64,000 bases of DNA. Origin: Armatimonadota bacterium. GTDB taxonomy: Bacteria > Armatimonadota > Zipacnadia > JAUWAU01. Shown here in pieces: positions 1 through 9,389 of this stretch. How positions within the stretch are numbered: position 1 is the stretch's first letter; every line of letters begins with the position of its first letter. The notes under the pieces are model-generated. The model was not told where the DNA came from and did not search any database. It worked only from the letters and a program-made list of their open reading frames with translations. Location of the stretch: assembly GCA_030601885.1 (NCBI GenBank), contig JAUWAU010000010.1:1-64000 (forward strand). The letters run 5' to 3'. A program made the position numbers and the translations under genes.

Positions 1-270
1 GCCCCCGCCACAGACGCCTGCGTCGGTGACCTAAGCACCCATCGCAACACCAGAGCCTCACTCCAGCACCGCGATCGCAACTACGACAACAATAACCAAT
101 ACAAACAGCACTCCCGGCTGTTAGGCAGACAGGCTCCTAGTTGTCAGTCAACGGCAAAGGCGAAGCGGCCGAACGGCAAAGGCGGCGAGCCACAGGTACT
201 CGCCTACAGCAACAGCAAAGGCAGGTCGCGGGCCAACGGGGTCCTGTGAAGTTTCTCCCGCCCGGCCGCC

Positions 271-3200
271 CTACTCGCCCCGAACCCTCACATAATGCTC
301 CGCCCTCTTCCGCGACGCCAGCTCCCGCGCCCGAATCTGCCAAATGCCGGGTGCGTCGTTGGCGGCTATGTCCAGACGGAGTTCAAGTTCTCCGTTTGCT
401 GCTCCGTAATAGCCGCTGAATTCCGCCTCCCGCCCGTCCGGATCGCGGATGTCCACCCGGATCGGCACCACCGCGTCCACGGGCAGTCCCTCCCCGTCCA
501 GGACGCTGATGATGTAGGTCACAGCGCGACCCGCGACCGCCTCTTCGGGCCCTTCGATGTGAACTCCCGCTATCTCTTGCTCGGTCATCATGAAGACCCG
601 GCCGTCGCACGGCCCCAGGCGCAGATCGAGGCGGAGCTTCCGCCCCGCGCGCCTCACCGGCACTTGGCAACCGTCCACGAGGTCGTAGACGAATCCGCCG
701 TCCCTGCCGACTGTCAACGTGGTCGCTGACGGCAGACCGTTCTCCATCACCAGGCCGTGATGCCCGACGTACTCCCCAAACTCCCGGTGGTCGTTGACGG
801 CGAACACGTAGTCGGTGGTGCCGTAGCGCCGCAGGCGCGTGATGACTTGCGGATTGGCTGAATCCAGATAGCCGGAGTAACGCCCGTTCAGATCGTCGCG
901 GAGCTGGGCGGCTCTGGCCAGCAGCGCGGCCTTGTCCTCGTCCGCTCTGCCCGTGCGCTCGTACAGCTCGATGACCATGTCGGGCTTGATGGCGGGCGCG
1001 AGCCGTTCGTCCCCCACTATCAGGCCGCCGCCGTCCTGAAAGGCCTCGATCCTATCGGCCATCGTCTCGCTTATCACGTCGCAATCGGCCATGACGAGCA
1101 CTCGAAACCGGTCCAGGCTCTGCTGCATCACGGTCTCGTCGTAGATGATCTCCGGCTGCAATTGCGCGTACTGCAGTATGTGGTACACGTCGCCCAGCCA
1201 GCTCCGTCCCCAACCATACGTGCCCCGCCTGGCAAACATCTGGGCGGCGAAGCTCTCCAGGAGCGCCACGTCGCTGCTTGCGGCCGGCACTTGCAGCAGC
1301 GTCGGCCCGAGTGGCTCAAGGACCTCTTTCACCAGGCGAGCCAACTCGTGCTTGGTCTGCGGATGCGTGTGGCGATAATTGCCGGGCGTGGCGACGGGGA
1401 CGAGCGACTGCCAGCCATGGTACATGATGCCGGTGATCGGGCGGGCGATCTTCGTCCAGAAGGCCTCCCGCAGGTGCATCGGAGCGATGGTGATAAACGG
1501 CGCGTCGGGCTGCTCCTGTTCCCAGGCTGCGCGATGGGTCGGGGCCTCGTCGTCCTCCTCCGGCTGCGGCGCCCCTGGCCTCCTTGAGTCGGGGCGCCCC
1601 GACCCGCCAAGGGCCGGCGGCGCCGTCTGGTTGCGGTACCAGATTATCTGGGTCATCTTCATGACCCGCTGGGAGTGGTCGGCGCCGGCGGCCATGGCCA
1701 GCAGTTCGTCCGTCGCGAGGCCGATCCTGACTGGGTCCGGATACGTGTAGGTCCACTGGGAGATCACGTCAACCTGGCCGCCACTGCCATACACGCTCGC
1801 CACCCGTACCGCGGGGTCGTGGAAGGTCCACAGATCTTCCCACCCCGTGGATTTCAGTCCCTGGTGCAGCGCGCTATTGAGCCCGTTCCATCCGTCGCCG
1901 CGCTTCCAATACCACCGGTAGTACTGGTAGATGGGATGATCGTCGGGTATGACGCGGGACTCCGGGAACTCCGGCAGCTCCTCGTACCGGACGCCCGACT
2001 TGATCCTGACCTCGTCTGCGATGTCGATGCCGGCGTATCTCCGGAACGCCTCGCGATCGTGCTCGTGGAAGCACGGCTGGGCGTGGCCGCGCACCTCCGT
2101 GTGAAGCAGCGCGGCGTCGAGGGCCGGGAAATCGCCGTAGGTGCGGGCAACGGAGGCGCCCACGTTGTAGCAGAACTTGCTGATCTCTGGAAACAGGCCG
2201 CAGATGTCCGGGCGCTCCTCATATGGTTGGCCATCGCGGTTGACGCGCAGTAACTCCGGCTTGCTCCTGAGCCAGGACCCGGGCGAAAGGCTCGCCACGA
2301 TGGAGATGCCGTTCGCCAGCGCCTCGTTGAGCATCCGCTTCGTGGCATCGACCGCTTCCGGATCCGCCGCTTCCGTCGGTGAGGCCGCCTCAAGGATCTT
2401 CCCGTAGTCGGCGCGAGTCCCGATGACGTGGGTGAAGCCCAGGCGCTTCAGGCGATCCATTTCTCTCAGCACGTTCTCAGGGCTGTACACGCCCCACATG
2501 ACTACCGGCATGCGGCGAGGCAGAGGCCTGGGAACGATAACTACCGGAAAGCTCTCTTCGCTGTCGTAGGGCTTTTCGCCGGGTATCTCCAGGCGCGCCG
2601 TGAGCTGGTACTCACCCGGGCGCAGGCTGGTGTTAAGCGGATACGTCACGCTGTGCTGTTGTGCGGAGGCCACCTCCGGCAGGCGGAATTCGCGCTCTCC
2701 CATCCCGCTCAGCGACACCCGCGCCACGCCGCCGGAGAGGCTGGAACGCTGCAGATTCGTGACGCTGAGCCGGATGAACTGATCGGCTTCCATCCTGACG
2801 AAGGCCGTGCGGTCCGAAACGAGGGCAAACCCGGCGCGCCTAAACTCGAGCGCAGCGTTGCTGAGGCGCACCTGGTCGATGAAGCCCGGGAAGCCGTGGT
2901 AGTAGCTGCCGAGCCGGTCGCCGATGGACAGCGGCTTGTCGCCGGGGCTGATGGCGCCGCGCTCGGGGTACGAGGCACCACCCCACGGGAGGCCATCGCG
3001 GAAGAAGCGCCCACTCCCGGCGCCATCATACGTGAACGCCACGTGGCGCCAGACGCCCGGTTCGTACGTTGCCGCCTGAGACGAATAGCTCTCTGAATCC
3101 GCGCCGAACCCGAGCACAGCCCTGAGCCGGCGCAGCCCCGTCTTGTCGGGTCGCGTCAGGATCATCTGGTAGTCCGTGTCGGATACGTACTTCTTGTCGA

Positions 3201-3600
3201 GGAGAAAGGAGTCAGGATAGTCCTCCAGTTCGGGTTTCGGCTTCATCCACATTTCGAGGGTGAAGGCGCCCTTTGGCGAGAGCGCATCCGCGTCGGCGGC
3301 CCTGGCGGCATGGCGCTTGTCCTCCACCGGCCAGCCAAGATATGACTCCAGGCAGGAGCCGAAGAGCCCGTCCGTGCTGATTGTGGCGCCGTCGAGGTTG
3401 AAGTCATGGCCATGTCCAGAGCCGTCCCGGTCCTCCGCGCCCGGCATGAACTGCCACAGGGCGATGACGTGCTCGCCCGTGGCGTCCTCACCCGCGTATT
3501 GCCCGTCCCACGGCTCGCAGAGGCGTGGCCCTGCCTCTTGGGCGTTCGCCAACCCGCACATCGCAACCGCGGCGATCAGGAATATGAATGCCTGCTGCAT
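271..3600 (-). CDS. secreted LamG-domain, glycoside-hydrolase-like protein
   Basis: Predicted 1109-residue exported protein. Start taken as the ATG at 3600, which has GAGG eight bases upstream; a GTG nine bases further upstream is the alternative. An N-terminal hydrophobic segment ends in ANA-Q, a good signal peptidase I site. Residues of about 90-265 read as a LamG/concanavalin-A-like fold (the stretch around FTLEMWMKPKP and the tail FIDQVRLSNAAL). From about residue 360 there is a TIM-barrel-like region (VVMWGVYSPENVLREMD, RLGFTHVIGTRADYG). After it comes a segment resembling the trimerisation or amidotransferase-like domain of GH42-type beta-galactosidases (FRVLVMADCDVISE, FQDGGGLIVGDERLAP). 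This suggests a carbohydrate-active enzyme of unknown substrate. I could not identify catalytic acids, so the enzymatic role is inference. It stands alone, with remnants upstream. Confidence 0.75.
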   Translation of the reverse strand: MQQAFIFLIAAVAMCGLANAQEAGPRLCEPWDGQYAGEDATGEHVIALWQFMPGAEDRDGSGHGHDFNLDGATISTDGLFGSCLESYLGWPVEDKRHAARAADADALSPKGAFTLEMWMKPKPELEDYPDSFLLDKKYVSDTDYQMILTRPDKTGLRRLRAVLGFGADSESYSSQAATYEPGVWRHVAFTYDGAGSGRFFRDGLPWGGASYPERGAISPGDKPLSIGDRLGSYYHGFPGFIDQVRLSNAALEFRRAGFALVSDRTAFVRMEADQFIRLSVTNLQRSSLSGGVARVSLSGMGEREFRLPEVASAQQHSVTYPLNTSLRPGEYQLTARLEIPGEKPYDSEESFPVVIVPRPLPRRMPVVMWGVYSPENVLREMDRLKRLGFTHVIGTRADYGKILEAASPTEAADPEAVDATKRMLNEALANGISIVASLSPGSWLRSKPELLRVNRDGQPYEERPDICGLFPEISKFCYNVGASVARTYGDFPALDAALLHTEVRGHAQPCFHEHDREAFRRYAGIDIADEVRIKSGVRYEELPEFPESRVIPDDHPIYQYYRWYWKRGDGWNGLNSALHQGLKSTGWEDLWTFHDPAVRVASVYGSGGQVDVISQWTYTYPDPVRIGLATDELLAMAAGADHSQRVMKMTQIIWYRNQTAPPALGGSGRPDSRRPGAPQPEEDDEAPTHRAAWEQEQPDAPFITIAPMHLREAFWTKIARPITGIMYHGWQSLVPVATPGNYRHTHPQTKHELARLVKEVLEPLGPTLLQVPAASSDVALLESFAAQMFARRGTYGWGRSWLGDVYHILQYAQLQPEIIYDETVMQQSLDRFRVLVMADCDVISETMADRIEAFQDGGGLIVGDERLAPAIKPDMVIELYERTGRADEDKAALLARAAQLRDDLNGRYSGYLDSANPQVITRLRRYGTTDYVFAVNDHREFGEYVGHHGLVMENGLPSATTLTVGRDGGFVYDLVDGCQVPVRRAGRKLRLDLRLGPCDGRVFMMTEQEIAGVHIEGPEEAVAGRAVTYIISVLDGEGLPVDAVVPIRVDIRDPDGREAEFSGYYGAANGELELRLDIAANDAPGIWQIRARELASRKRAEHYVRVRGE

Positions 3601-3870
3601 GGAGATCACCTCGTGCCCCGCCGTGGCCGGGGCCAGTCACGCAGCTTCTGTTCGCCCACCATTTCCTGGCACCTGCTACGGATGGCGCCACGCGTGATGA
3701 TCATTGGGTAGGTGTCGGTAGCAGCCATGTCGAAATAGGATATGAGCCACAGGACTTGTGTTGCAGTATCCACCATTGGCTACCCTTTCACTCCGGCGGC
3801 GGAAGCACATGAGCCATACGTCGGCCGTCGAACTGCCAGACAGCAGCGCCAGTGGACAGCCAGCCACTAG

Positions 3871-4062
3871 GTGGTGTACCTCGGCAATGGGGGGCAGACC
3901 ACGGTCGATCTACAGGGGCATCCGCCGGACAAGTTCGTCGGCCGATGGCTGAATCCGCGCAGTGGCGAATGGAAGCGCGCAGCCTATGCGGCCGACAACG
4001 GAGGCGTCGTTCTCGCCGCACCCTCGGAGGAGGACTGGGTGCTGCGGCTCCGGCGCCAGTGA
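3871..4062 (+). pseudogene. C-terminal remnant of a collagen-binding-domain (DUF4038-type) protein
   Basis: A 63-codon open frame that is preceded directly by an in-frame TAG (3868-3870) and has no ribosome site. It reads VVYLGNGGQTTVDL, then GRWLNPRSGEWK, then EEDWVLRLRRQ-stop. That order (a V-Y-L-x-x-G-G strand, R-W-x-N-P-R-x-G-E, then D-W-V-L-x-L) matches the end of the putative collagen-binding domain that closes many secreted glycosidase-like proteins. The rest of the gene is not visible upstream, so I call it a decayed 3' end. The remaining bases from 3601 to 3870 show nothing I can recognise. Confidence 0.6.
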
Positions 4063-4074
4063 GGCCGGGGCCGA

Positions 4075-4872
4075 CTACTCGAGAAGCCTCATGAGATTCC
4101 GGCTCAGTATCTTCTCCTGCGTCGCCGCGCTGAGCTGCAGCTCCTCGGAGAAGAGCTTCAGATCAGCGTTCAGCTTGCCGAGCAAAGCCTCCGGCTCCAT
4201 CGACTTGCCGCAGTCGCTGCCGTAGATGAGGAAGTCGTCGCCGAGGTAGTCAAGAGCCTTGCGCAGCGCATCGGCGCGCCAAGCCGGGGGCGTTCCGGGC
4301 GTGATGTCGATGTACATCTGCTGCTGCGTTGACTCGCCACGCCGCACGGCGGCGCGGAACCTGCCCGCGGTGGCGATGCACTCGTCCGTCCAGGGCCAGC
4401 TCATGTGGGCGAGGGCGAACTTGACCCGCGGAAAATGAAGCAGCGCCTCGAAATGCACCGGACGGCAGAACCGGGAGGAGTCCATGAAGCCGAACAGGAT
4501 GCCGGAGTGAAAGATCATCGGCACGCCGAGCTCCTGCACCTTCGCGTACACCGAGAAGATCTGCTCATCGTAGGGGTACCAGTGGTGCGGGATCATCTTG
4601 ATGCCCTTGAGCCCGCACTCGGCGATGGCCCGCTCGGTCTCTTCGGCCGCGATATCCAGCCGCGGCTCGATCCACGCGAAGCCCAGGATGCGGTCGGGAT
4701 CGGCCTTGACGAGCCGGGCCATGAAATCGGTGGACTCCCGCTGCCCCTCGTCGCTTTCGCCCCGGTACGGCGCGAACAGGCAGATCCGATCGATCCCGGC
4801 CTTGTCCATCGCCCGCAGAATGCCCTCGCCGTTCTCGGTCCCTCGTGAGTGTACGTGACAGTCGCAGATCAC
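4075..4872 (-). CDS. amidohydrolase family protein (TIM-barrel metal hydrolase)
   Basis: 265 residues starting at GTG 4872, chosen because GGAGG lies seven bases upstream and the protein then opens directly with the metal-binding motif ICDCHVHS (HxH, first beta strand). The open frame continues upstream through a palindromic repeat and is not coding there. Further family landmarks are RILGFAWIEPR, GLKGIKMIPHHW, the metal histidine in GVPMIFHSG, FALAHMSWPW, and the terminal Asp in LIYGSDCGKS. This order is typical of amidohydrolase_2 proteins (gamma-resorcylate decarboxylase / ACMSD-like), which act on small cytoplasmic substrates. The substrate cannot be told. It is close to tldE (86 bp) but a repeat array separates them, so co-transcription is uncertain. 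Confidence 0.85.
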   Translation of the reverse strand: MICDCHVHSRGTENGEGILRAMDKAGIDRICLFAPYRGESDEGQRESTDFMARLVKADPDRILGFAWIEPRLDIAAEETERAIAECGLKGIKMIPHHWYPYDEQIFSVYAKVQELGVPMIFHSGILFGFMDSSRFCRPVHFEALLHFPRVKFALAHMSWPWTDECIATAGRFRAAVRRGESTQQQMYIDITPGTPPAWRADALRKALDYLGDDFLIYGSDCGKSMEPEALLGKLNADLKLFSEELQLSAATQEKILSRNLMRLLE

Positions 4873-4907
4873 AGTCGTTCCTCCATAAACCAGCACAAGT
4901 GTGGCAC

Positions 4908-4947
4908 CGGGCTGCCAGCCCGTCATGCGCCAGGCAAGCTGCCTGGC
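4908..4947. repeat. palindromic REP-like repeats
   Basis: Two adjacent palindromes: CGGGCTGCCAGCCCG (4908-4922) and GCCAGGCAAGCTGCCTGGC (4929-4947), followed by CCACACACG. The second palindrome and its CCACACACG flank recur exactly at 40726-40753. They lie in the 86-bp gap between tldE and the amidohydrolase gene. Confidence 0.75.
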
Positions 4948-4958
4948 CCACACACGAA

Positions 4959-6284
4959 CTAGAATTCCGTGCCGCTGGTGAACGTGAACTTCTCCACCTT
5001 CATCGCCGGCAGCACCATCCCCCCGACGCGCTCGGCCGGCGACATCGCCACGACGTTGCTCAGCATCGTCAGCACGCTCTCGTTGAAGCGCATGTTCTTC
5101 AGGCCGTACTTGACCTCGCCGTTCTCGATCCAAAAGGTCCCATCACGCGTCATGCCGGTGACGATCAGCTTCATCGGATCGACGGTGCGCAGGTACCATA
5201 GCCGGGTGATGAGGATGCCGGCAGCGGTATCCTTTATCATGTCGTCGAGGGTCGCCTCGCCATCGGAGAACACCAGAGCCGTCGGATACGCGCCGGTCGT
5301 GTTGCTCCCGCCGAAGCCGTGGCCCGTTGGCTCGACGTCGTGCTTCTTCGCCGTCAGCCGGTCGTAGACGAGGTTGGCGACCACGCCCTTGTCGATGAGC
5401 GTCACTTGCCTGCGCGGGAGTCCCTCCCCATCGAAGGGTCGTCCCTGGAGCAGCGGGTGATATGGGTCGGAGGTGATGGTGATGTTCTCACCCATCACCT
5501 TCTCCCCCACCTTGCCGGTAAGGCAACTGCGACCCTCGTCCACGGCGAGGGCGTTGAACTCGCTCGACAGGAAGCTCACCACATTGGCGACCGCCTGCGG
5601 CTCGAGGATGACAGTGTACTGCTTGGGCTCGACATCGCGGGGCGCTGAGCCGGCGAGGGCCTTCGCGATGGCGCGCTGGCCTAACACAGCCGGGTCCACG
5701 TCTGCCGCCTTGTGGGACGACGCCCCAGCCCACCCCGTGCTGTCGTCGGCACTCGCCGTGACGCTGAAGCTCACCGAGGAGCCCTGGTGGAAGGCAAATA
5801 GGCCCTCCGAGTTGGCCTGGGCGCTGGCGGATGCGCTGTTGGCGAAGGACCCGGCCGCCGTGAGGCCCGTCTCGCGGCAGGCTGCGACGACGCCGGCGAC
5901 GCCCGCGGCACGCTCGACCGGCCCTATGGCATCGGTGCTCGCCGCCGGGTCGTAGGACTCAACCTCGCGATACTCCTGCGGCCCGATGAGAGGCAGCAAG
6001 TCGGAGTCCTGCTCGCTCAGCTTCGCCGCCTCGACGGCCGCATCGAGCATGCGGCGAAGCGCCGCGTCGCCGAACTCACTCGCCGATGCACTGCCGAGCC
6101 GCTGCCCGATGCGCACGCGCACGGATACGCCGTCGCTGCTCCCAGCAACGTTTTGGTGGATAGTGCTCTGCGCAAAGCGCGTCAGGGCGCTGGCGCCGCT
6201 GCCGATGAACGCCTCCGTGTCGTCGGCCGGCGAAAGCTCCAGGATCCTGTCGAGTATCTGCCGTGCCTGGTCTTTACTCAGCAT
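4959..6284 (-). CDS. tldE: TldE/PmbA-type metalloprotease subunit
   Basis: 441-residue partner of TldD. In the known TldD/TldE heterodimer this subunit lacks the metal site and forms the substrate cavity; the complex degrades unfolded peptides and matures some RiPP precursors such as microcin B17. The sequence shows the family pattern: NVAGSSDGVSVRVRIGQRLG near the N-terminus, VILEPQAVANVVSFLSSEFN in the middle, FDGEGLPRRQVTLIDKG, and near the end PMKLIVTGMTRDGTFWIENG. No HExxxH is present, as expected. The start at ATG 6284 overlaps the tldD stop by 11 bases, so translation is probably coupled; a GTG at 6293 is also possible. No precursor peptide gene is evident nearby. Confidence 0.92.
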   Translation of the reverse strand: MLSKDQARQILDRILELSPADDTEAFIGSGASALTRFAQSTIHQNVAGSSDGVSVRVRIGQRLGSASASEFGDAALRRMLDAAVEAAKLSEQDSDLLPLIGPQEYREVESYDPAASTDAIGPVERAAGVAGVVAACRETGLTAAGSFANSASASAQANSEGLFAFHQGSSVSFSVTASADDSTGWAGASSHKAADVDPAVLGQRAIAKALAGSAPRDVEPKQYTVILEPQAVANVVSFLSSEFNALAVDEGRSCLTGKVGEKVMGENITITSDPYHPLLQGRPFDGEGLPRRQVTLIDKGVVANLVYDRLTAKKHDVEPTGHGFGGSNTTGAYPTALVFSDGEATLDDMIKDTAAGILITRLWYLRTVDPMKLIVTGMTRDGTFWIENGEVKYGLKNMRFNESVLTMLSNVVAMSPAERVGGMVLPAMKVEKFTFTSGTEF

Positions 6285-7764
6285 AGCCCACACCCACTTT
6301 CACGCTCCGGAATCGCGTCGGCGCTGCGCCGTGCGACATTTGTGCTCCCTGGCTCGGCTCGCCCTTGCCGCAGTTCGGCACGCCCCAGAGCACGAAGTGA
6401 TCCTCGTCGCATATGGCATCGCACGAGTTCCAGAACTCCGTGGTGAGGCCCTCATACGTGGGGTTCTTCACCATGCGCGCCCGCTTGCCGTTCTTGATCT
6501 CCCACCCGATCTCGGTGCCGAACTGGAAGTTCACCCGCTGCTGGTCGATGCTCCAACTGCGGTTGCAGTCCATGAGGATGCCGTCCCTGGTGTCCTCGAT
6601 CAGCGCATCGAGCGTCCACTCGCCCGGCATGAGGCTGATGTTGGTCATGCGGATGATGGGCAGACGCCGCCAGCCCATGGCGCGCATGGCGCCGCGGCTG
6701 CGCTCCTCGCCGATGACCGGCGCCGTCTCGCGCGAGGTGAGATACCCGACGAAGAGGCCGTCGCGCACGAGATGCCACTGCTGCGCCTTGACGCCCTCGT
6801 CGTCGTAGCCGATGGTCGCGAGGCCCCGCGGCACGGTGGTGTCGGCGACGAAGTTCACGATGTCGGAGCCGTACTTCAGCTTCCCGAGCTTGTCGGTGGT
6901 GATGAAGCTCGTGCCGGCGTAGTTGGCCTCGGTGCCGAGCACGCGGTCCAGCTCCGACGGATGGCCGAGCGATTCGTGGATCTGCAGGGCGAGCTGGTCG
7001 CCGCCGAGGATGAGGTCCCTCGTGCCCGGCGGGCACTGCGGCACCGTGAGGAGCGCGTCGGCCTCCTCGGCAATCCTCTGGGCGTTCTCGAGGAGCGGGA
7101 TCTCACGCACCATCTCGTAGCCGCGGCCCATTACCTGGCCTCGGTGGGAGCTGGGGAACGAGCGCCGCTGCTGATCGCCCTCGCCAACGGCCGTCGCCAT
7201 GTAACCGACGCCGCTCACGAGCAGGTTCTGCTGGATGATGCTGCCCTCGGTGCTGGCAAAGAGCTGCCGCTCCCACTCGAAGCCCATCCAGCCCACGGCC
7301 ACCGCAATGCTCTTCACCTTCCGGAGCTCGGCGTTGATCCCCAGCAGCAGATCCACTTTCTCGCTCAGCGGCACCGCGAAGGGGTCCTCCTCGTACGGCG
7401 TCTCCCACACGTCTTCGTGGGCGTCCTCGGATGCCAGGCGCACCGCCTCGCGTTGGACGGTGGCGCTCGCCTTCGCGATCTCCACAGCCGCCGCCGCGAC
7501 CCGCGCCACCTCCGGCCTCTCAAGACGGCTGCTGCAGGCGAACCCCCAGGAGCCGTCGGCGATCACCCGGACGCCGAAGCCCAGGTCCTCATCGCTGTGA
7601 ATGTGCGACACCTTCTCGTTCTTCGTTCCCACATCTTGCGACCGCGTCTCGATAATGCGTACATCCGCGTAGCTGGCCCCACGCGCCTTCGCCACGTCGA
7701 GCGCCAGCAGCGCCAGCTCCTTCTGTGCCGGATCCGGGCCACGCTGTTTCGGACTATCAGACAA
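6274..7764 (-). CDS. tldD: TldD-type zinc metalloprotease subunit
   Basis: 496 residues. It carries the active-site motif HESLGH (HExxxH, residues 263-268), where the two histidines bind zinc and Glu is the catalytic base. The third ligand is a C-terminal cysteine (PNCGKGEPSQ). Other family blocks are GTEANYAGTSF and IRMTNISLMPG. The start is TTG 7764: GGGAGGTGAT, an almost perfect anti-16S match, ends three bases upstream, and the nearby ATG is out of frame. With tldE it forms a two-gene operon with overlapping ends. Known roles are peptide degradation and modified-peptide maturation. The function here is by homology only. Confidence 0.95.
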   Translation of the reverse strand: MSDSPKQRGPDPAQKELALLALDVAKARGASYADVRIIETRSQDVGTKNEKVSHIHSDEDLGFGVRVIADGSWGFACSSRLERPEVARVAAAAVEIAKASATVQREAVRLASEDAHEDVWETPYEEDPFAVPLSEKVDLLLGINAELRKVKSIAVAVGWMGFEWERQLFASTEGSIIQQNLLVSGVGYMATAVGEGDQQRRSFPSSHRGQVMGRGYEMVREIPLLENAQRIAEEADALLTVPQCPPGTRDLILGGDQLALQIHESLGHPSELDRVLGTEANYAGTSFITTDKLGKLKYGSDIVNFVADTTVPRGLATIGYDDEGVKAQQWHLVRDGLFVGYLTSRETAPVIGEERSRGAMRAMGWRRLPIIRMTNISLMPGEWTLDALIEDTRDGILMDCNRSWSIDQQRVNFQFGTEIGWEIKNGKRARMVKNPTYEGLTTEFWNSCDAICDEDHFVLWGVPNCGKGEPSQGAQMSHGAAPTRFRSVKVGVGYAE

Positions 7765-7894
7765 GCCATCACCTCCCGACGCGCGCGCTTGCGGCGCACG
7801 CGGTGGTTTGCGCCGAATGGGCTCTTACTTCCACGCCACATCAAGCGCCTCCTCTGCCGACTGACGGTCGTCATCTCATTGGCCAAGAGCGTCC

Positions 7895-7923
7895 TTGACA
7901 CACTGATGAGCGACTGATATACT
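7895..7923 (+). promoter_or_regulatory. sigma-70-type promoter for the AbrB/PIN pair
   Basis: TTGACA (7895-7900), a 17-base spacer, then TATACT (7918-7923). The predicted start point is near 7930, about 35 bases before the antitoxin start. The match to consensus is nearly perfect, as is common for autoregulated toxin-antitoxin operons. Confidence 0.8.
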
Positions 7924-7964
7924 GAAAAGCGGATTTACGGATATACCGCCAGGCGGTGATGGAA

Positions 7965-8303
7965 ATGCCATACGTGGGAAAAGTGAAGATGTGGAAACGG
8001 GGGCAGATGACTCTCCCGGCGAAGCTTCGCAGGAAGCTGGGCATGGACGGCGACGCGATCCTGAGCGTCTATGAGATGGGCCGCGGCATTCTGCTGGTAC
8101 CCGATGAACCCGTCATTGACCGACTGGGCGGCGAGGTAAAGGACATAATGGAGCGTGAGGGCGTCACGCTGGAAGACCTGCTGGCCAGCTTGGCCGAGGA
8201 CCGACGTGGCGATGCCGAACCAGGCCCCATCGCTGCTCGCCGCGCCATCGAGGCCGACATGGACACAGGGGGAGACGCGGGCACGACCGGCGACGATGAA
8301 TGA
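7965..8303 (+). CDS. AbrB/MazE-type antitoxin (SpoVT-AbrB domain)
   Basis: 112 residues. The N-terminal half is a swapped-hairpin AbrB domain: VGKVKMWKRGQMTLPAKLRR, then GDAILSVYEMGRGILLVP. This is the DNA-binding fold of transcription-factor-like antitoxins. The C-terminal half is acidic and probably wraps the toxin. ATG 7965 is preferred because AGGCGGTGAT sits five bases upstream; GTG 7956 and ATG 7959 lie inside that site. The stop overlaps the start of the PIN gene (ATGA), so the two are translationally coupled. Autoregulation through the strong upstream promoter is likely but not shown. Confidence 0.88.
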   Translation: MPYVGKVKMWKRGQMTLPAKLRRKLGMDGDAILSVYEMGRGILLVPDEPVIDRLGGEVKDIMEREGVTLEDLLASLAEDRRGDAEPGPIAARRAIEADMDTGGDAGTTGDDE

Positions 8304-8731
8304 AGCCAACTGCGTTCATTGACTCCAATGTGTGGATAGCAGGCGTTGCTTCATTGTCCGGTGGCTCGGCCCGAGTGCTGGACCTCTGCCATGCGGGGCT
8401 CGTTGAGCCCTTGGTGTCGCAGGAAGTCCTCGTCGAAGTAGACCGCAACCTCCGCAAGAAGCTGCCGCAACTGCTCCGTGCGTTCAAGGAGTTGTTTGCT
8501 ACGCTTCGCCCTCGTATTTGCCCCCCTCCCTCAGACGAGGTGCTTCAGATGGCATCCGAGGTGGTCCATCCCAAGGATGCCGGCATCCTGGCGGCGGCGC
8601 TGGAGGCTCGCGCTGATTACCTCGTCACACTCGACGTCCGCCACTTTCTCCCAGCGGCACCGCACGTAGCTGGCTCCATCCGAATCGTCACGCCGGGCGA
8701 ATTACTGAACGAGTTACTGCCGGATCGATAA
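8300..8731 (+). CDS. PIN-domain ribonuclease toxin
   Basis: 143 residues beginning four bases inside the antitoxin gene. PIN acidic residues are visible: Asp in FIDSNVW (first strand), Glu in VSQEVLVEVD, Asp in HPKDAGILAAAL, and Asp in LVTLDVRHF. Proteins of this class (VapC/COG2402-like) are Mg-dependent endoribonucleases held inactive by the paired antitoxin. The size and gene order, antitoxin then toxin, fit a classical type II module. The RNA target is unknown. Confidence 0.88.
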   Translation: MKPTAFIDSNVWIAGVASLSGGSARVLDLCHAGLVEPLVSQEVLVEVDRNLRKKLPQLLRAFKELFATLRPRICPPPSDEVLQMASEVVHPKDAGILAAALEARADYLVTLDVRHFLPAAPHVAGSIRIVTPGELLNELLPDR

Positions 8732-8918
8732 CCTCGCGGTGGCTGACAACGTCGTTCGCTGATCGGGCGCCCGGGCTGTGCCGGATCTGTGGCCTCACAA
8801 AATGTTATCTATCTCCCACATCGCAAAGCGCACGAAGGGAACACGCTACATGTGCGGAATCTCTCGCCACCGTCGTGGACCACCAGTCCACGACACCACC
8901 AGCACGGAGGTGTGGAAG

Positions 8919-9344
8919 ATGGCAAGCGAACAGCTACTGGGATTACTCAACGACGCTATTGCACGGGAGATGCAGGTCAGCATTCAGTACATGTGGCAGC
9001 ACGTAGTGACGGTGGGTGTTCATGGGGAGGCCCTTCGAGACAAGTTCGAGGAGATAGCCGTCTCGGAAATGAAGCACGCCGAGAGCATCGCCGAGCGGCT
9101 GGACTACCTGGGCGGTGTCCCGACGACCAAGCCGAGCCCGATCAAGGTCGGCGACTCACTCAAAGAGATGCTGGAGCTGGACGTCAAGGCGGAAGAAGAA
9201 GCCATCGAGATATACAAGAAGATCATCCACGTGGCCAAGGATGAGGGCGACGTAACGACGCTCTACATGTTCATGGAGATCCTGGCCGACGAAGAGGAGC
9301 ACCACGACTTCTTCACAACGGCGCTCGAGGATTGGCATCCGTAG
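8919..9344 (+). CDS. ferritin-like di-iron protein (bacterioferritin family)
   Basis: 141 residues with start ATG 8919 and GGAGG eight bases upstream; the longer frame from 8778 has no ribosome site. It is a four-helix bundle with the di-iron ligand pattern: Glu17 (AREMQVS), E50xxH53 (SEMKHAES), Glu93/94 (KAEEEAIE) and E125xxH128 (ADEEEHHDFF). It is shorter than a full bacterioferritin (about 155) and lacks an obvious haem Met. It could be a mini-bacterioferritin, Dps-like or rubrerythrin-type protein that oxidises and stores iron or handles peroxide. It converges with glnA; a GGCCAAC/GTTGGCC inverted repeat lies in the 45-bp gap. Confidence 0.85.
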   Translation: MASEQLLGLLNDAIAREMQVSIQYMWQHVVTVGVHGEALRDKFEEIAVSEMKHAESIAERLDYLGGVPTTKPSPIKVGDSLKEMLELDVKAEEEAIEIYKKIIHVAKDEGDVTTLYMFMEILADEEEHHDFFTTALEDWHP

Positions 9345-9389
9345 CGCCGTCGGCCAACATCACCGAGACGCCCAAGTTGGCCACTGGCG

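Noticed and set aside
5986..7917. 643-codon plus-strand open frame
   Set aside because: Antisense to tldD and tldE, which are unmistakable. The product is His/Arg/Leu-rich with no family features, typical of a GC-rich shadow.
9345..9389. GGCCAAC/GTTGGCC inverted repeat between convergent genes as a bidirectional terminator
   Set aside because: The stem is only seven pairs with a 17- to 18-base loop and no T-run on either side, so I did not annotate a terminator.
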